DNA of 16,343 bases from CAZEBW01 sp964510205. GTDB lineage: Bacteria > Chloroflexota > Anaerolineae > VGOG01. Both the position numbers and the translations under genes were made by a program. Location: contig CAZEBW010000079.1 of assembly GCA_964510205.1 (NCBI GenBank), positions 1-16,343 on the forward strand, written 5' to 3'. Positions 8,201 through 14,543 of the stretch are shown here, piece after piece (positions within the stretch are counted from its first letter, which is position 1; the number at the start of each line of letters is the position of its first letter). The notes beneath the pieces were generated by a model. It saw only the letters and a program-made list of their open reading frames with translations, was not told where the DNA came from and searched no databases.

Positions 8201-9380
8201 GCAGAAAGGGGTCTGTCCTTTGGATGCTGCGTTGAGTCTGCCTGTGCGTTGTTATTCGGATTTGCTACGGGACTGGGCCGAGTATTGCACGACCACTGAA
8301 TCGTACGACGAGAGCAATACAATGCTGAAACGCATCCTGGGTCTTTCCATCTCCAAACAGGCCTTGGAAACGGCTGTCCAGGAGGACGCTGCTAATGTAG
8401 GCGCCTTCTATGAGCAGAAAGATGGACCGTCTCCGGAGGACGAGGGCCTCATCCTGGTGATTCAGGCTGACGGTAAGCGCGTACCGATGGTACGTACCAA
8501 GCCAGTGGACCAATCTGCTCGCCGAGGCAAAGGCCAGAAGCGCACCAAGAAGGAAGAGGCTGTAGTGACCGCCCTGTACACCATTGATCGCTACTTGCGT
8601 ACGCCCCAGCAGGTGACTGACGCGCTCATGCGCGACATGGAAAGGGACAAGGAAGCCGAGCGAATCTCAACTCAGGCTCAGCGCCCTGTTCCCGTCGGTA
8701 AAGAAGTCCGAGCCACACTCCAAGGCGAGGACGTTGCCCTGGAGCGCCTGGTCAGACGAGTTGCCCAGCGCGAGGGGGGTCACATCCAACAACGGGCCGC
8801 ACTCACGGATGGCGACAAAGCCCTACAAATACGCATTCTCAGCAAGTTTCCAGATTTCGAGTTGGTTCTGGACATCATCCACGTTTCAGAGTATCTCTGG
8901 GACGTGGCCAATGCGCTCTTTGGCGAGATTCACCCCAACCGTACGGCCTGGGTGAAGGATCAACTGTTGCGAATCTTGTCGGGCAAAACAGCCGCTGTCA
9001 TCCAGACCTTGGAAGGCCTGGTCCAAGACCCATCCACCTCGCCTGCCCAATGCCAGGTTCTGAACACAACGATTGGCTACCATCGACGCAACCTGCCCTA
9101 TATGCGCTATGATCGGTACCTGGCTCGAGGGTTGCCCATCAGTAGCGGTGTTGTCGAAGGTACGTGCGGCCATCTGGTCAAGGACCGCATGGAGCGATCT
9201 GGCATGCGCTGGACGAAACCAGGCGCCCAGGCCATCCTCGATTTGCGGGCAGTGCGCATCAACGATGACTGGGCTGCGTACCAACATTTCCACCGACAGT
9301 GCCAACATCAACGGCTCTACGGTTCTCACCCTAACAGCCTACCCGTGGTCGAGAACGTTGTGCTGAAACAGGCAGCTTAA
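8193..9380 (+). pseudogene. ISKra4-family transposase, N-terminally truncated
   Basis: The family is recognised from LPISSGVVEGTCGHLVKDRMERSGMRWTKPGAQAILDLRAV near the C-terminus and from PLDAALSLP near the start of the conserved part. Numbering from the frame's first codon at 7836, the catalytic acids are probably Asp212 (VIQADGKRVPM), Asp325 (ALTDGDKAL) and Glu441 (GVVEGTCGH). The open frame runs from 7836 (514 codons), but its first ~120 residues are antisense of the neighbouring IS4-like transposase fragment and do not resemble ISKra4; real similarity begins around 8193. The natural N-terminus, with its zinc-finger part, is therefore missing. The rest is undamaged to the stop at 9378-9380, so the truncation may be recent. 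Inverted ends for this element were not found. Confidence 0.85.
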
Positions 9381-9500
9381 ACTCGTTGTTACCACGGTTT
9401 TTGGCCAGACTCATTTCTATTGGCTTGGGGCACTCTACAGACGCTCAGACTGCCAAATCTCGGTCCCACATGGAAATTAGAGGCTGTCAAATCTGCAAAT

Positions 9501-9517
9501 TCCCGGCTAGGCCGGGA
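9501..9517. repeat. Perfect 7-bp hairpin with TAG loop
   Basis: TCCCGGC at 9501-9507 pairs with GCCGGGA at 9511-9517 around a 3-base loop. It lies 120 bases after the ISKra4 transposase stop. There is no T-rich tract after it, so it is a weak candidate for a rho-independent terminator; it could belong to the subterminal part of the IS. The surrounding stretch 9381-9639 has no gene. Confidence 0.5.
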
Positions 9518-9639
9518 CTCAAATGAGCCAATCAAGCACGGAAATAGCCACGCTCACCCATCAAACCAATTGAATTTCGCCAAGTGTTGAATCTAGGCTA
9601 AGGTTACTTGAGAAGTGCTTCTCCCAAACTTCATTAGGA

Positions 9640-9712
9640 CTTTAGTTTCCGCTAACTTGGAAAGTAGATAGACTCAGCTATACTATATGCAGTGGTATTG
9701 CGTAAAACTGAC
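9640..9712 (+). promoter_or_regulatory. Promoter/operator module, copy A
   Basis: About 73 bases here reappear at 14441-14514 with roughly 80% identity; the first ~30 bases are identical. Within it, TTGGAA (around 9656) and TATACT (9680-9685) are spaced like -35 and -10 boxes. The shared start CTTTAGTTTCCGCTAACTTG contains the small inverted repeat AGTT-6-AACT. The end contains TACTATATGCAGTGGTA, a motif found again at 14484 and, inverted, at 9804. It sits ~215 bases upstream of three amidohydrolase genes on the same strand and is a reasonable promoter and operator for them, possibly under the ROK regulator. An alternative is that the repeat is the end of an old insertion element. Promoter role is inferred, the repeat itself is seen. 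Confidence 0.55.
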
Positions 9713-9803
9713 GCTAAATGTAGTGATTCAGGTAAGATAAGCCCTTTGTAGCAGGATGCCTGCCGAGTATCATCTTTGGGTGATGATTGATCTCTCCGGG
9801 TGT

Positions 9804-9850
9804 TACCACTACATATGGTGGGGGCGAGTGCATATCCACAGCATATGGTG
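9804..9850. promoter_or_regulatory. Operator-like repeats in the leader of the amidohydrolase group
   Basis: TACCACTACATATGGTG at 9804-9820 is an imperfect palindrome and is also the inverted form of the motif at 9681-9697 and 14484-14500 (13-15 of 17 bases agree). CATATGGTG recurs at 9842-9850, exactly 30 bases (about three helical turns) after 9812. The arrangement suits cooperative protein binding in the untranslated leader. No function is proven. Confidence 0.4.
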
Positions 9851-9927
9851 CAATGTGCTTCCGCGCTGTGGAACTTCCTACGTCAATTTGGCGGAAAGTA
9901 GAGTTAGGAGGGATTCTTTCCGGACTG

Positions 9928-10683
9928 ATGATAGTAGATGCTCACTGTCACATTGGACAAGGACGATACAAGCAGCAAACGCCCAATCAACTGCTGCGCG
10001 AAATGGATCGCTGCGGTGTGGACAAGGCTGTGGTATGTCCCGTTGAGGAATACATCACAGTATACAACCGGGAGGGGAATGACTACATCCTCCAGGCTGT
10101 AAGAGACCATCCTGATCGGCTGTTTGGCTTCGCGACAGTCAACCCTTGGTATGGCGAGCGAGCAGTGGAGGAGCTAAGGCGGGCCATTGGCGAGGGGCTA
10201 CATGGCCTCAAGTTCAACTCCGCACTACAAGGCTTTTTCATAAACGATGAAATCGTCTTCCCACTCATCGAGGTGGCCCAGAAGTTAGCTATTCCAGTCT
10301 ACTTTCACACCGGTACTCCCATCTTCTCACTACCACTGCAACTAGCCGACCTGGCCGATCGTTTCCCCAAAGTTGACCTAATCATGGGACACTCCGCTGC
10401 AGCCGACTATTGGTTGGACGTCGCGCCCTCGATGGAAGGGCATCTTAACATCTACCTCGAATCCTCTCTACGCACCGGGACCTCGGTGCTGGAACCAGCT
10501 ATACATAAATGGGGTCCAAGATGTTTGCTCTTTGGCTCGGATTCGCCAGCCTCTACCATCGAACTGGAGCTGCGCAAGGTTAAGTACATGAACGTAGACG
10601 ATGAGATCATAGAGATGATACTTGGGGGCAACGTCCTTCGCCTGTTGTCTAAACGGACTGGGATTCATGAGGAGAGGTCATGA
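9928..10683 (+). CDS. Metal-dependent amidohydrolase_2 family hydrolase
   Basis: This 251-aa TIM-barrel enzyme has the full set of amidohydrolase_2 motifs: DAHCHIG (His6 and His8), GLKFNS (Lys95), YFHTG (His127), MGHSA (His155) and LFGSDSP (Asp205), giving a mononuclear metal site, usually zinc. Family reactions include lactone hydrolysis, nonoxidative decarboxylation and ring hydrolysis; which one applies here is not visible. The start at 9928 was chosen because the DAHxH motif always lies near the N-terminus and upstream residues of the longer frame look non-coding. AGGAGG at 9906-9911 is the only ribosome-binding site but at 16 bases is far for this start. The stop overlaps the next ATG (ATGA at 10680-10683), so the two are translated together. 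Closest functional partners in the window are the next two genes. Confidence 0.9.
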   Translation: MIVDAHCHIGQGRYKQQTPNQLLREMDRCGVDKAVVCPVEEYITVYNREGNDYILQAVRDHPDRLFGFATVNPWYGERAVEELRRAIGEGLHGLKFNSALQGFFINDEIVFPLIEVAQKLAIPVYFHTGTPIFSLPLQLADLADRFPKVDLIMGHSAAADYWLDVAPSMEGHLNIYLESSLRTGTSVLEPAIHKWGPRCLLFGSDSPASTIELELRKVKYMNVDDEIIEMILGGNVLRLLSKRTGIHEERS

Positions 10684-11429
10684 TCGCAGACGCGCATACC
10701 CACTACTTCACAACCTTTGGAACGCTCAAGGGGCTCCCACCATATGAAATGGTGAAGACTTTTCAAGAGCATGACATCCAGCTGGCCCTCCTTTGCACTG
10801 TAGAGGGATTTTTTGGCGAGTTCCAACGATGCAATGATGAGCTTGGCGTTGTGACCCGTAAGTATCCAATATTAAGGCACCAATGCTCTGTCAACCCCAG
10901 GGCTGGCGAGGTGGCTGTCGCGGAACTCGGACGCTGTGTGGAGAAACATAACACCGTCGCCATCAAGTTCCATAATTGGTTGCAGGGGATCTCAGCCGTT
11001 GACGCGAGTATGTTCCCGCTGATGGAAGAAGCAGCAAGGCTGCGCCTGCCTGTCTTTTTCCATGATGGCAGCCCGCCCTATTGCACCTCTGACCAGGTGT
11101 GTCATCTGGCCAAGCTCTTCCCGGAGGCTACGATCGTTTTGGTACACTTTGGGATGAATGACTTTGGCCGCCAAGCCGTACGGGCCGTAACCAAGTATGA
11201 TAACGTCTTCTTCACCTGTTGCGGAGCGAGGTTAGATTTTTTAAGGGAAGCCTTGCAGCGGGTCGGCCCGGAGCGCATGCTCTATGGCTCCGACTTCCCT
11301 TTCGGCAATACTACCGGCATCCAGTACAGCCTGGACAAGCTCGACCAACTCGATCTGAGCGACGACGGTATGGAAAAGATACTCTATAGGAATATTTTTG
11401 ACCTAGTTCCCCGGCTAGAAGCTCCATAG
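10680..11429 (+). CDS. Metal-dependent amidohydrolase_2 family hydrolase
   Basis: A 249-aa amidohydrolase_2 protein with all expected ligands: DAHTHYF (His6, His8), KFHNWLQG (His98), FFHDGSPPY (His128), LVHFGMND (His156) and LYGSDFPFG (Asp205). AGGAGAGGT just before the ATG is a good ribosome-binding site, and the start overlaps the preceding stop. It is strikingly similar to the next gene (for example WLQGISAVD versus WLQGVSAVD, and HDGSPPYCTSDQ versus HDGTPPYCTTEQ); by eye around half of all positions agree, so the two arose by tandem duplication. The extra histidine in KFHNW, missing in the upstream paralog, suggests a slightly different substrate pocket. Likely cytoplasmic hydrolase or decarboxylase acting in the same pathway. 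Confidence 0.92.
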   Translation: MIADAHTHYFTTFGTLKGLPPYEMVKTFQEHDIQLALLCTVEGFFGEFQRCNDELGVVTRKYPILRHQCSVNPRAGEVAVAELGRCVEKHNTVAIKFHNWLQGISAVDASMFPLMEEAARLRLPVFFHDGSPPYCTSDQVCHLAKLFPEATIVLVHFGMNDFGRQAVRAVTKYDNVFFTCCGARLDFLREALQRVGPERMLYGSDFPFGNTTGIQYSLDKLDQLDLSDDGMEKILYRNIFDLVPRLEAP

Positions 11430-11564
11430 GCGGTGGTGAACTCGCCCTCATGCTCGGAGCCTGTCTGCGATACAAGGTCCAGTGTTCCTGGCAAGAGTAC
11501 TTGAGCAGGGAGCTTGTCAATTCAGTCTGCAGGACAAATCGACTGGAGGTTGGACGGGCGCATT

Positions 11565-12323
11565 ATGATTGCTGACGCACACTTTCACTTGCTAGAGTCA
11601 GACGCAGCTTTCGGCCTCTATGAGAGCGTGTCACTAAACAAATACATGGATGAACCTAGAGAACTTGGAGTGGATAAGGCCCTGGTCTGTACCGTCAGGG
11701 GCTTCTGGAGAGATTGCAAGGGCACCAATGACTCGCTGGCAGCAGTGGTAGCCCAGCATCCTACTGACCTACGGGCGCTATGCAGTGTCGCCCCCAGGGA
11801 TGGGTATAAAGCACTGGATGAATTGAACCGCTGCGTCAATGAGCTGGGCATGGTGGGTATTAAACTCCATCCTTGGCTTCAAGGTGTGTCGGCCGTTGAT
11901 CCCCTCATGTGGCCTATCATGGAGGAGGTCGTCAGAATGGATCTCATAGTCATGTCTCACGACGGCACCCCACCCTACTGCACCACTGAGCAAATCGCGT
12001 ACCTTGCCAAGCGCTATCCTACTGCTCGCATCATGTTAGGGCACTCTGGCATGAACGACGCTGGCCGTCAGGCTGCCCGTCTGGCGACTAGGTATGAAAA
12101 CCTGCTCCTATGTACCTGCAGCGCGCGTGTTGACTGGCTACGTGAGATGGTCCGGCTGGTGGGGCCAGATCGCCTATTCTTCGGCTCCGATTGGCCCTTC
12201 GGAAGATCAACCACCTTTCGCTACCAACTGGAAAAGATAGATCAACTGGGTATCAGCGATGACGACAAGGAAAAGATTCTCTATCGCAACTTGCTGGACC
12301 TGGTGTCAGAGTTGCGCGGATAG
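11565..12323 (+). CDS. Metal-dependent amidohydrolase_2 family hydrolase, tandem paralog
   Basis: A 252-aa protein with intact motifs DAHFHLL (His6, His8), KLHPWLQG (His102), MSHDGTPPY (His132), LGHSGMND (His160) and FFGSDWPFG (Asp209). The start at 11565 aligns with the MIADAH start of its upstream paralog. A TTG at 11514 would add 17 residues and has AGGGAG before it, so it cannot be excluded; GGAGG at 11545-11549 is 15 bases from the chosen start. A 135-base gap separates it from the preceding gene, unlike the overlapping pair before it, and the gap holds no gene. Duplication followed by divergence may have produced two enzymes for related substrates or two steps of one route. Confidence 0.9.
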   Translation: MIADAHFHLLESDAAFGLYESVSLNKYMDEPRELGVDKALVCTVRGFWRDCKGTNDSLAAVVAQHPTDLRALCSVAPRDGYKALDELNRCVNELGMVGIKLHPWLQGVSAVDPLMWPIMEEVVRMDLIVMSHDGTPPYCTTEQIAYLAKRYPTARIMLGHSGMNDAGRQAARLATRYENLLLCTCSARVDWLREMVRLVGPDRLFFGSDWPFGRSTTFRYQLEKIDQLGISDDDKEKILYRNLLDLVSELRG

Positions 12324-12499
12324 ATGAGGATCTGGGTGCATGACATGGGAGAAGAAATGGTACGCTATGCCTTCGCAACAGACCCTACGTCCAATCAAAG
12401 CAAACGCGGGACTGGCTGATCGAGGATTTGGGCCGCATCCTAGTTGTGAATTTCATCCAGCCTCTGGGGTGGGTACCAGAGATTGTACATGGAGTTCCC

Positions 12500-12537
12500 A
12501 GTTTTCCTAACTTGACAATTCCCTACATGTCATGTAG
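12500..12537 (+). promoter_or_regulatory. Promoter-like element with 15-bp palindrome
   Basis: AGTTTTCCTAACTTG (12500-12514) resembles the start of the promoter module copies A and B (AGTTTCCGCTAACTTGG). It contains a consensus -35 hexamer TTGACA (12512-12517) but no good -10 follows at the normal distance. CTACATG (12523-12529) and CATGTAG (12531-12537) form a perfect 7-bp inverted repeat around one base, as in an operator for a dimeric regulator. No gene follows in this orientation, so it may be a remnant. Confidence 0.35.
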
Positions 12538-12566
12538 CGGTGAAAGGTTTACACTGAATCTAAGCG

Positions 12567-12605
12567 CCTATTTGTACCCCAATTTGACAGATATCAACAA
12601 ATAGG
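12567..12605. repeat. Perfect 9-bp inverted repeat
   Basis: CCTATTTGT (12567-12575) pairs with ACAAATAGG (12597-12605) across 21 bases. No U-run follows the second arm. It may be a decayed element end or a regulatory stem. Confidence 0.5.
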
Positions 12606-12625
12606 TCAGTAGTTTTGCACTTTTT

Positions 12626-12745
12626 GACTCCCCTGAAAAAAGGTCAGAATCTCAAACGATGCCACTACAAATTGTATCATAGCTACAAACTTGCTACAAT
12701 TTATAGTGGGCTCAATCATCAAAATGGAGTTTTTTCAGTAGAGTC
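12626..12745. repeat. 120-bp interrupted palindrome
   Basis: Two pairs of inverted arms share the same centre (12685.5). The outer arms GACTCCCCTGAAAAAA (12626-12641) and TTTTTTCAGTAGAGTC (12730-12745) pair except at two bases. The inner arms CCACTACAAATTGTATC (12662-12678) and GCTACAATTTATAGTGG (12693-12709) pair at 15 of 17. Between them lie unpaired stretches of exactly 20 bases on each side. It could be a small non-autonomous element or a large RNA/DNA hairpin; no inverted ends with target duplication were identified. Confidence 0.6.
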
Positions 12746-12876
12746 ACTTTTTACATTTGGATCTTTTGGGACACTGAAACGACCAGAATTCCGACCAAAA
12801 TTGAGGTTCCCAGGGCTCTGAAGAGGCGTTTTCGCTGCCTGAACTCGCCGATTTGTAAAATCTGCAAAACTACTGA

Positions 12877-12882
12877 AATAAG
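12877..12882. repeat. Target-site duplication, left copy (AATAAG)
   Basis: The hexamer AATAAG directly precedes the IS481-like element and recurs at 14242-14247 directly after it. It marks the insertion point and shows that both sides were adjacent before insertion. Confidence 0.75.
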
Positions 12883-14241
12883 TGTCGTCCATCAAGACAT
12901 CGTGGAAAATCGAGGCGCCTTAACAGGTAAGCGAGCCATCAGGACATCGTAGAAAGGCAAGCGATGTTTCACCCGCGCAGCAAGTCTCCGCGGAATATCT
13001 GCGATTCAGTGTCCAACAGGACGATGGTCTGATCTTCGTTGAAACCCAGGTCGTAAGGGATGTACTTTCTCTTTCAGTGGGAAAGGATGTTCTGCGAGGC
13101 AGATTCGATGGGTGACATCGGGAGCTGCGTCATAGATACGCAACGTAGCCTCTTGGTGGGTGATTCCCAGTGTCACCCACACTCCCTGGTTAGTCTTCGC
13201 CTTCGGCACATCCCAGTCCAGGTTCAAAACGGATACGGTTTGCCGGGCACTTACTTTGCGGATGAAGTGCACTTACTTGTTGGTCGTAGTCTTGATGAAA
13301 CCGTTCCACGTATGCGTTGCTTTCGGGATGGCGGACAGGACAAAAGACCAATTCGATGCCCACGTATAAACCCAAACGGACAAACCGGCCCAGGACACCT
13401 GGGTGAGTGAATCCACCGCTGAAGCAGGCTTCTTTGTCTATCTGGGTGTAACGGGCAACGCGCAGTTGCTGCCAGACATGAATCACGCTTTCGGCTGCGT
13501 CTTGAGAGCGTTTCCTCGGCAACTGTTGCCCGGCAGGATAACGCGAGACGACATCGAGGCCATTGAAACAGGCAATGGATTGCCCGCCTGATAGAAAGTG
13601 GGGCACAATGTCCACCTGATGGAGTTGGTGAGGTTGGGTTGGATGAAGTCGAGGATAGTGCACCTTCTCTGTTGCTGGCTGATGTGGTCGTGTCATCTCG
13701 GCAGCAGAGAGCATGCGCTCAATACTGGCTGTGCTGGGTAGTGGTGAGAGCCTTTTCTCTCGGAGCCGAGCCAGTATCGCATGAGACCCGATATAGCGCA
13801 ACCCACCGCCTTGCTCGGCCCCGGCTTCCAATTCACTGCGAGCCTGACGGATGGCCCGCCGTGTCGTCTCTGGCAGCTTGTTCGCCACATGATGCGGCGC
13901 TCTGGAACGATCAGCCAGCCCAGTCCAACCTTCTTCTTCAAATCGTTTCTTACACTTGTACACCCAGGATTCGGACCGCTTCAATTGCTGGGCTGCTTCC
14001 TAAACCGCGAGCCCACTGAGCAGAAGGTGAATCGCCGCCTCCCGCTGCGAATGCCAAGCTGTTTTCTCCATGATCTCCATCCTTTCTGATAACTCGGATG
14101 GAGAACACTACCACAAAACAGCCAACAAGGGAAAGACACTTTCTGAATTCTACGATGTGCTGATGATTCGCTTGTTAAGGTTCTCTACGATGTCCTGATG
14201 TTTGTGTTGTTAGACCTTCTACGATGTGCTGATGGATGACA
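12883..14241 (-). mobile_element. IS481-like insertion sequence, complete in length but inactive
   Basis: Both ends begin TGTC-R-TCCATCA and continue to ATCGT-R-GAA. The 25-base inverted ends (12883-12907 and 14217-14241) agree at 21 positions. They are flanked by an identical 6-bp direct repeat AATAAG at 12877-12882 and 14242-14247, so the boundaries are well supported (1,359 bp). Inside each end the sequence CCATCAGGACATCGTAGAA, or a close variant, is repeated: at 12889 and 12936 on the left, and inverted at 14148-14165, 14183-14200 and 14217-14235 on the right. Such iterated subterminal sites are probably transposase-binding sites. The single transposase gene on the minus strand is broken. 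Confidence 0.85.
13006..14080 (-). pseudogene. IS481-like transposase, broken by stop and deletion/frameshift
   Basis: On the minus strand a start at 14080 or 14071, after GGATGGAG, opens a helix-turn-helix region that is interrupted by a TAG stop at 14000-14002 where a Gln codon is expected. The frame continues as KRSESWVYKCKKRFEEEGWTGLADRSRAPHH, the usual HTH-to-linker of the family. The integrase core follows, with acidic residues in HQVDIVPHFL, QIDKEACFSGG and HPESNAYVERFH (the DDE triad). After DYDQQV the reading frame is lost: the expected C-terminus (VHFIRKVSARQTVSVLNLDWDVPKA ... YDAAPDVTHRICLAEHPFPLKE) is in another frame at 13006-13272, and about 60 residues that normally lie between are absent. 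At least two lesions, so the element cannot move by itself. Confidence 0.85.
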
Positions 14242-14247
14242 AATAAG
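14242..14247. repeat. Target-site duplication, right copy (AATAAG)
   Basis: Identical to 12877-12882 on the other side of the IS481-like element; a 6-bp duplication is within the range seen for this family. Confidence 0.75.
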
Positions 14248-14285
14248 GGATACTTGAGGCACAGGATACCGAATGCATATGTGAA

Positions 14286-14456
14286 ATGGAGTGTCCGATG
14301 CCCAAGTTGAGAGTTCCTCTTAAGCAAGAGGTCGAATGGACAGCCGATTGGGGCGATGTGGTGACTTGCGATACCATCTTCGTCCAATTCGGCTTCGAGA
14401 AGAGCATCAATAAGCACACTAATAAGCGAGATCAGGGACACTTTAGTTTCCGCTAA
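14286..14456 (+). CDS. Small ORF of unknown nature (56 aa)
   Basis: An open frame from ATG 14286 to TAA 14454-14456 encodes MECPMPKLRVPLKQEVEWTA and a further 36 residues including DWGDVVTCDTIFVQFGFEKSINK. The composition is protein-like and the middle faintly recalls the N-terminus of IS1380-type transposases, but too little is present to assign it. It runs into the promoter-like repeat at 14441, where it stops. No clear ribosome-binding site. It may be the remaining N-terminus of a truncated gene or a chance frame. Confidence 0.3.
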   Translation: MECPMPKLRVPLKQEVEWTADWGDVVTCDTIFVQFGFEKSINKHTNKRDQGHFSFR

Positions 14457-14514
14457 CTTGGAAAGTAGATAAATCCCAGCTTGTACTATATGTAGTGGTA
14501 TTACGCATAATTGA
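14441..14514 (+). promoter_or_regulatory. Promoter/operator module, copy B, cut by an IS
   Basis: Near-duplicate of 9640-9712: CTTTAGTTTCCGCTAACTTG then GAAAGTAGATA are identical, then similarity continues through CAGC, TACTATATGTAGTGGTA (14484-14500) and TTACGCATAATTGA. TTGGAA and TGTACT are about 18 bases apart as -35/-10. Similarity to copy A ends exactly where the next IS begins (14515), so the gene this promoter served probably lies beyond that IS, outside the window. Confidence 0.5.
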
Positions 14515-14543
14515 CCCCTGACTGTCTAACTATCACTTCATGG
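14515..14543. repeat. Left terminal inverted repeat of the IS
   Basis: CCCCTGACTGTCT, then TATCAC and TCATG blocks, match the inverse of 16315-16343 at all but four positions. It overlaps the stop codon of the second transposase ORF. Confidence 0.85.

Larger units (their letters stand above)
12324..12882. other. Gene-poor region rich in inverted repeats
   Basis: No convincing gene. A 31-codon frame starting ATG at 12324 (MRIWVHDMGEEM...) stops at 12419; a second frame without a usual start is open from 12344 to 12604. They may be remains of a decayed gene but I recognise neither. A 68-codon frame at 12615-12821 lies on top of a long palindrome and is AT-rich and low in complexity, so it is probably not coding. 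The notable contents are the repeats given separately. The region was contiguous with 14248 onward before the IS481-like element inserted. Confidence 0.5.

Noticed and set aside
9610..9623. GAGAAG-TG-CTTCTC palindrome
   Set aside because: Short, with a two-base centre; likely chance, no other copy seen.
9787..9927. Upstream extension of the first canonical amidohydrolase (47 codons)
   Set aside because: The DAHxH motif is near the N-terminus in the family; the extension overlaps operator-like repeats and lacks protein character.
12615..12821. 68-codon + strand frame
   Set aside because: It coincides with the 120-bp interrupted palindrome and its composition follows the AT-rich repeat rather than coding bias.
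13060..14019. Several + strand frames of 60-126 codons
   Set aside because: They are antisense of the IS481-like transposase, whose minus-strand reading has clear domain matches.
12883..14241. CRISPR-like array from the repeated ~19-base unit
   Set aside because: The units are clustered at the two ends in opposite orientations with uneven spacing and coincide with IS inverted ends and a target duplication.
9640..14514. Composite transposon bounded by the 75-base direct repeats
   Set aside because: The repeats do not resemble IS ends with inverted termini, show promoter-like boxes, and no transposase is associated with both; still kept as an alternative in the promoter entry.
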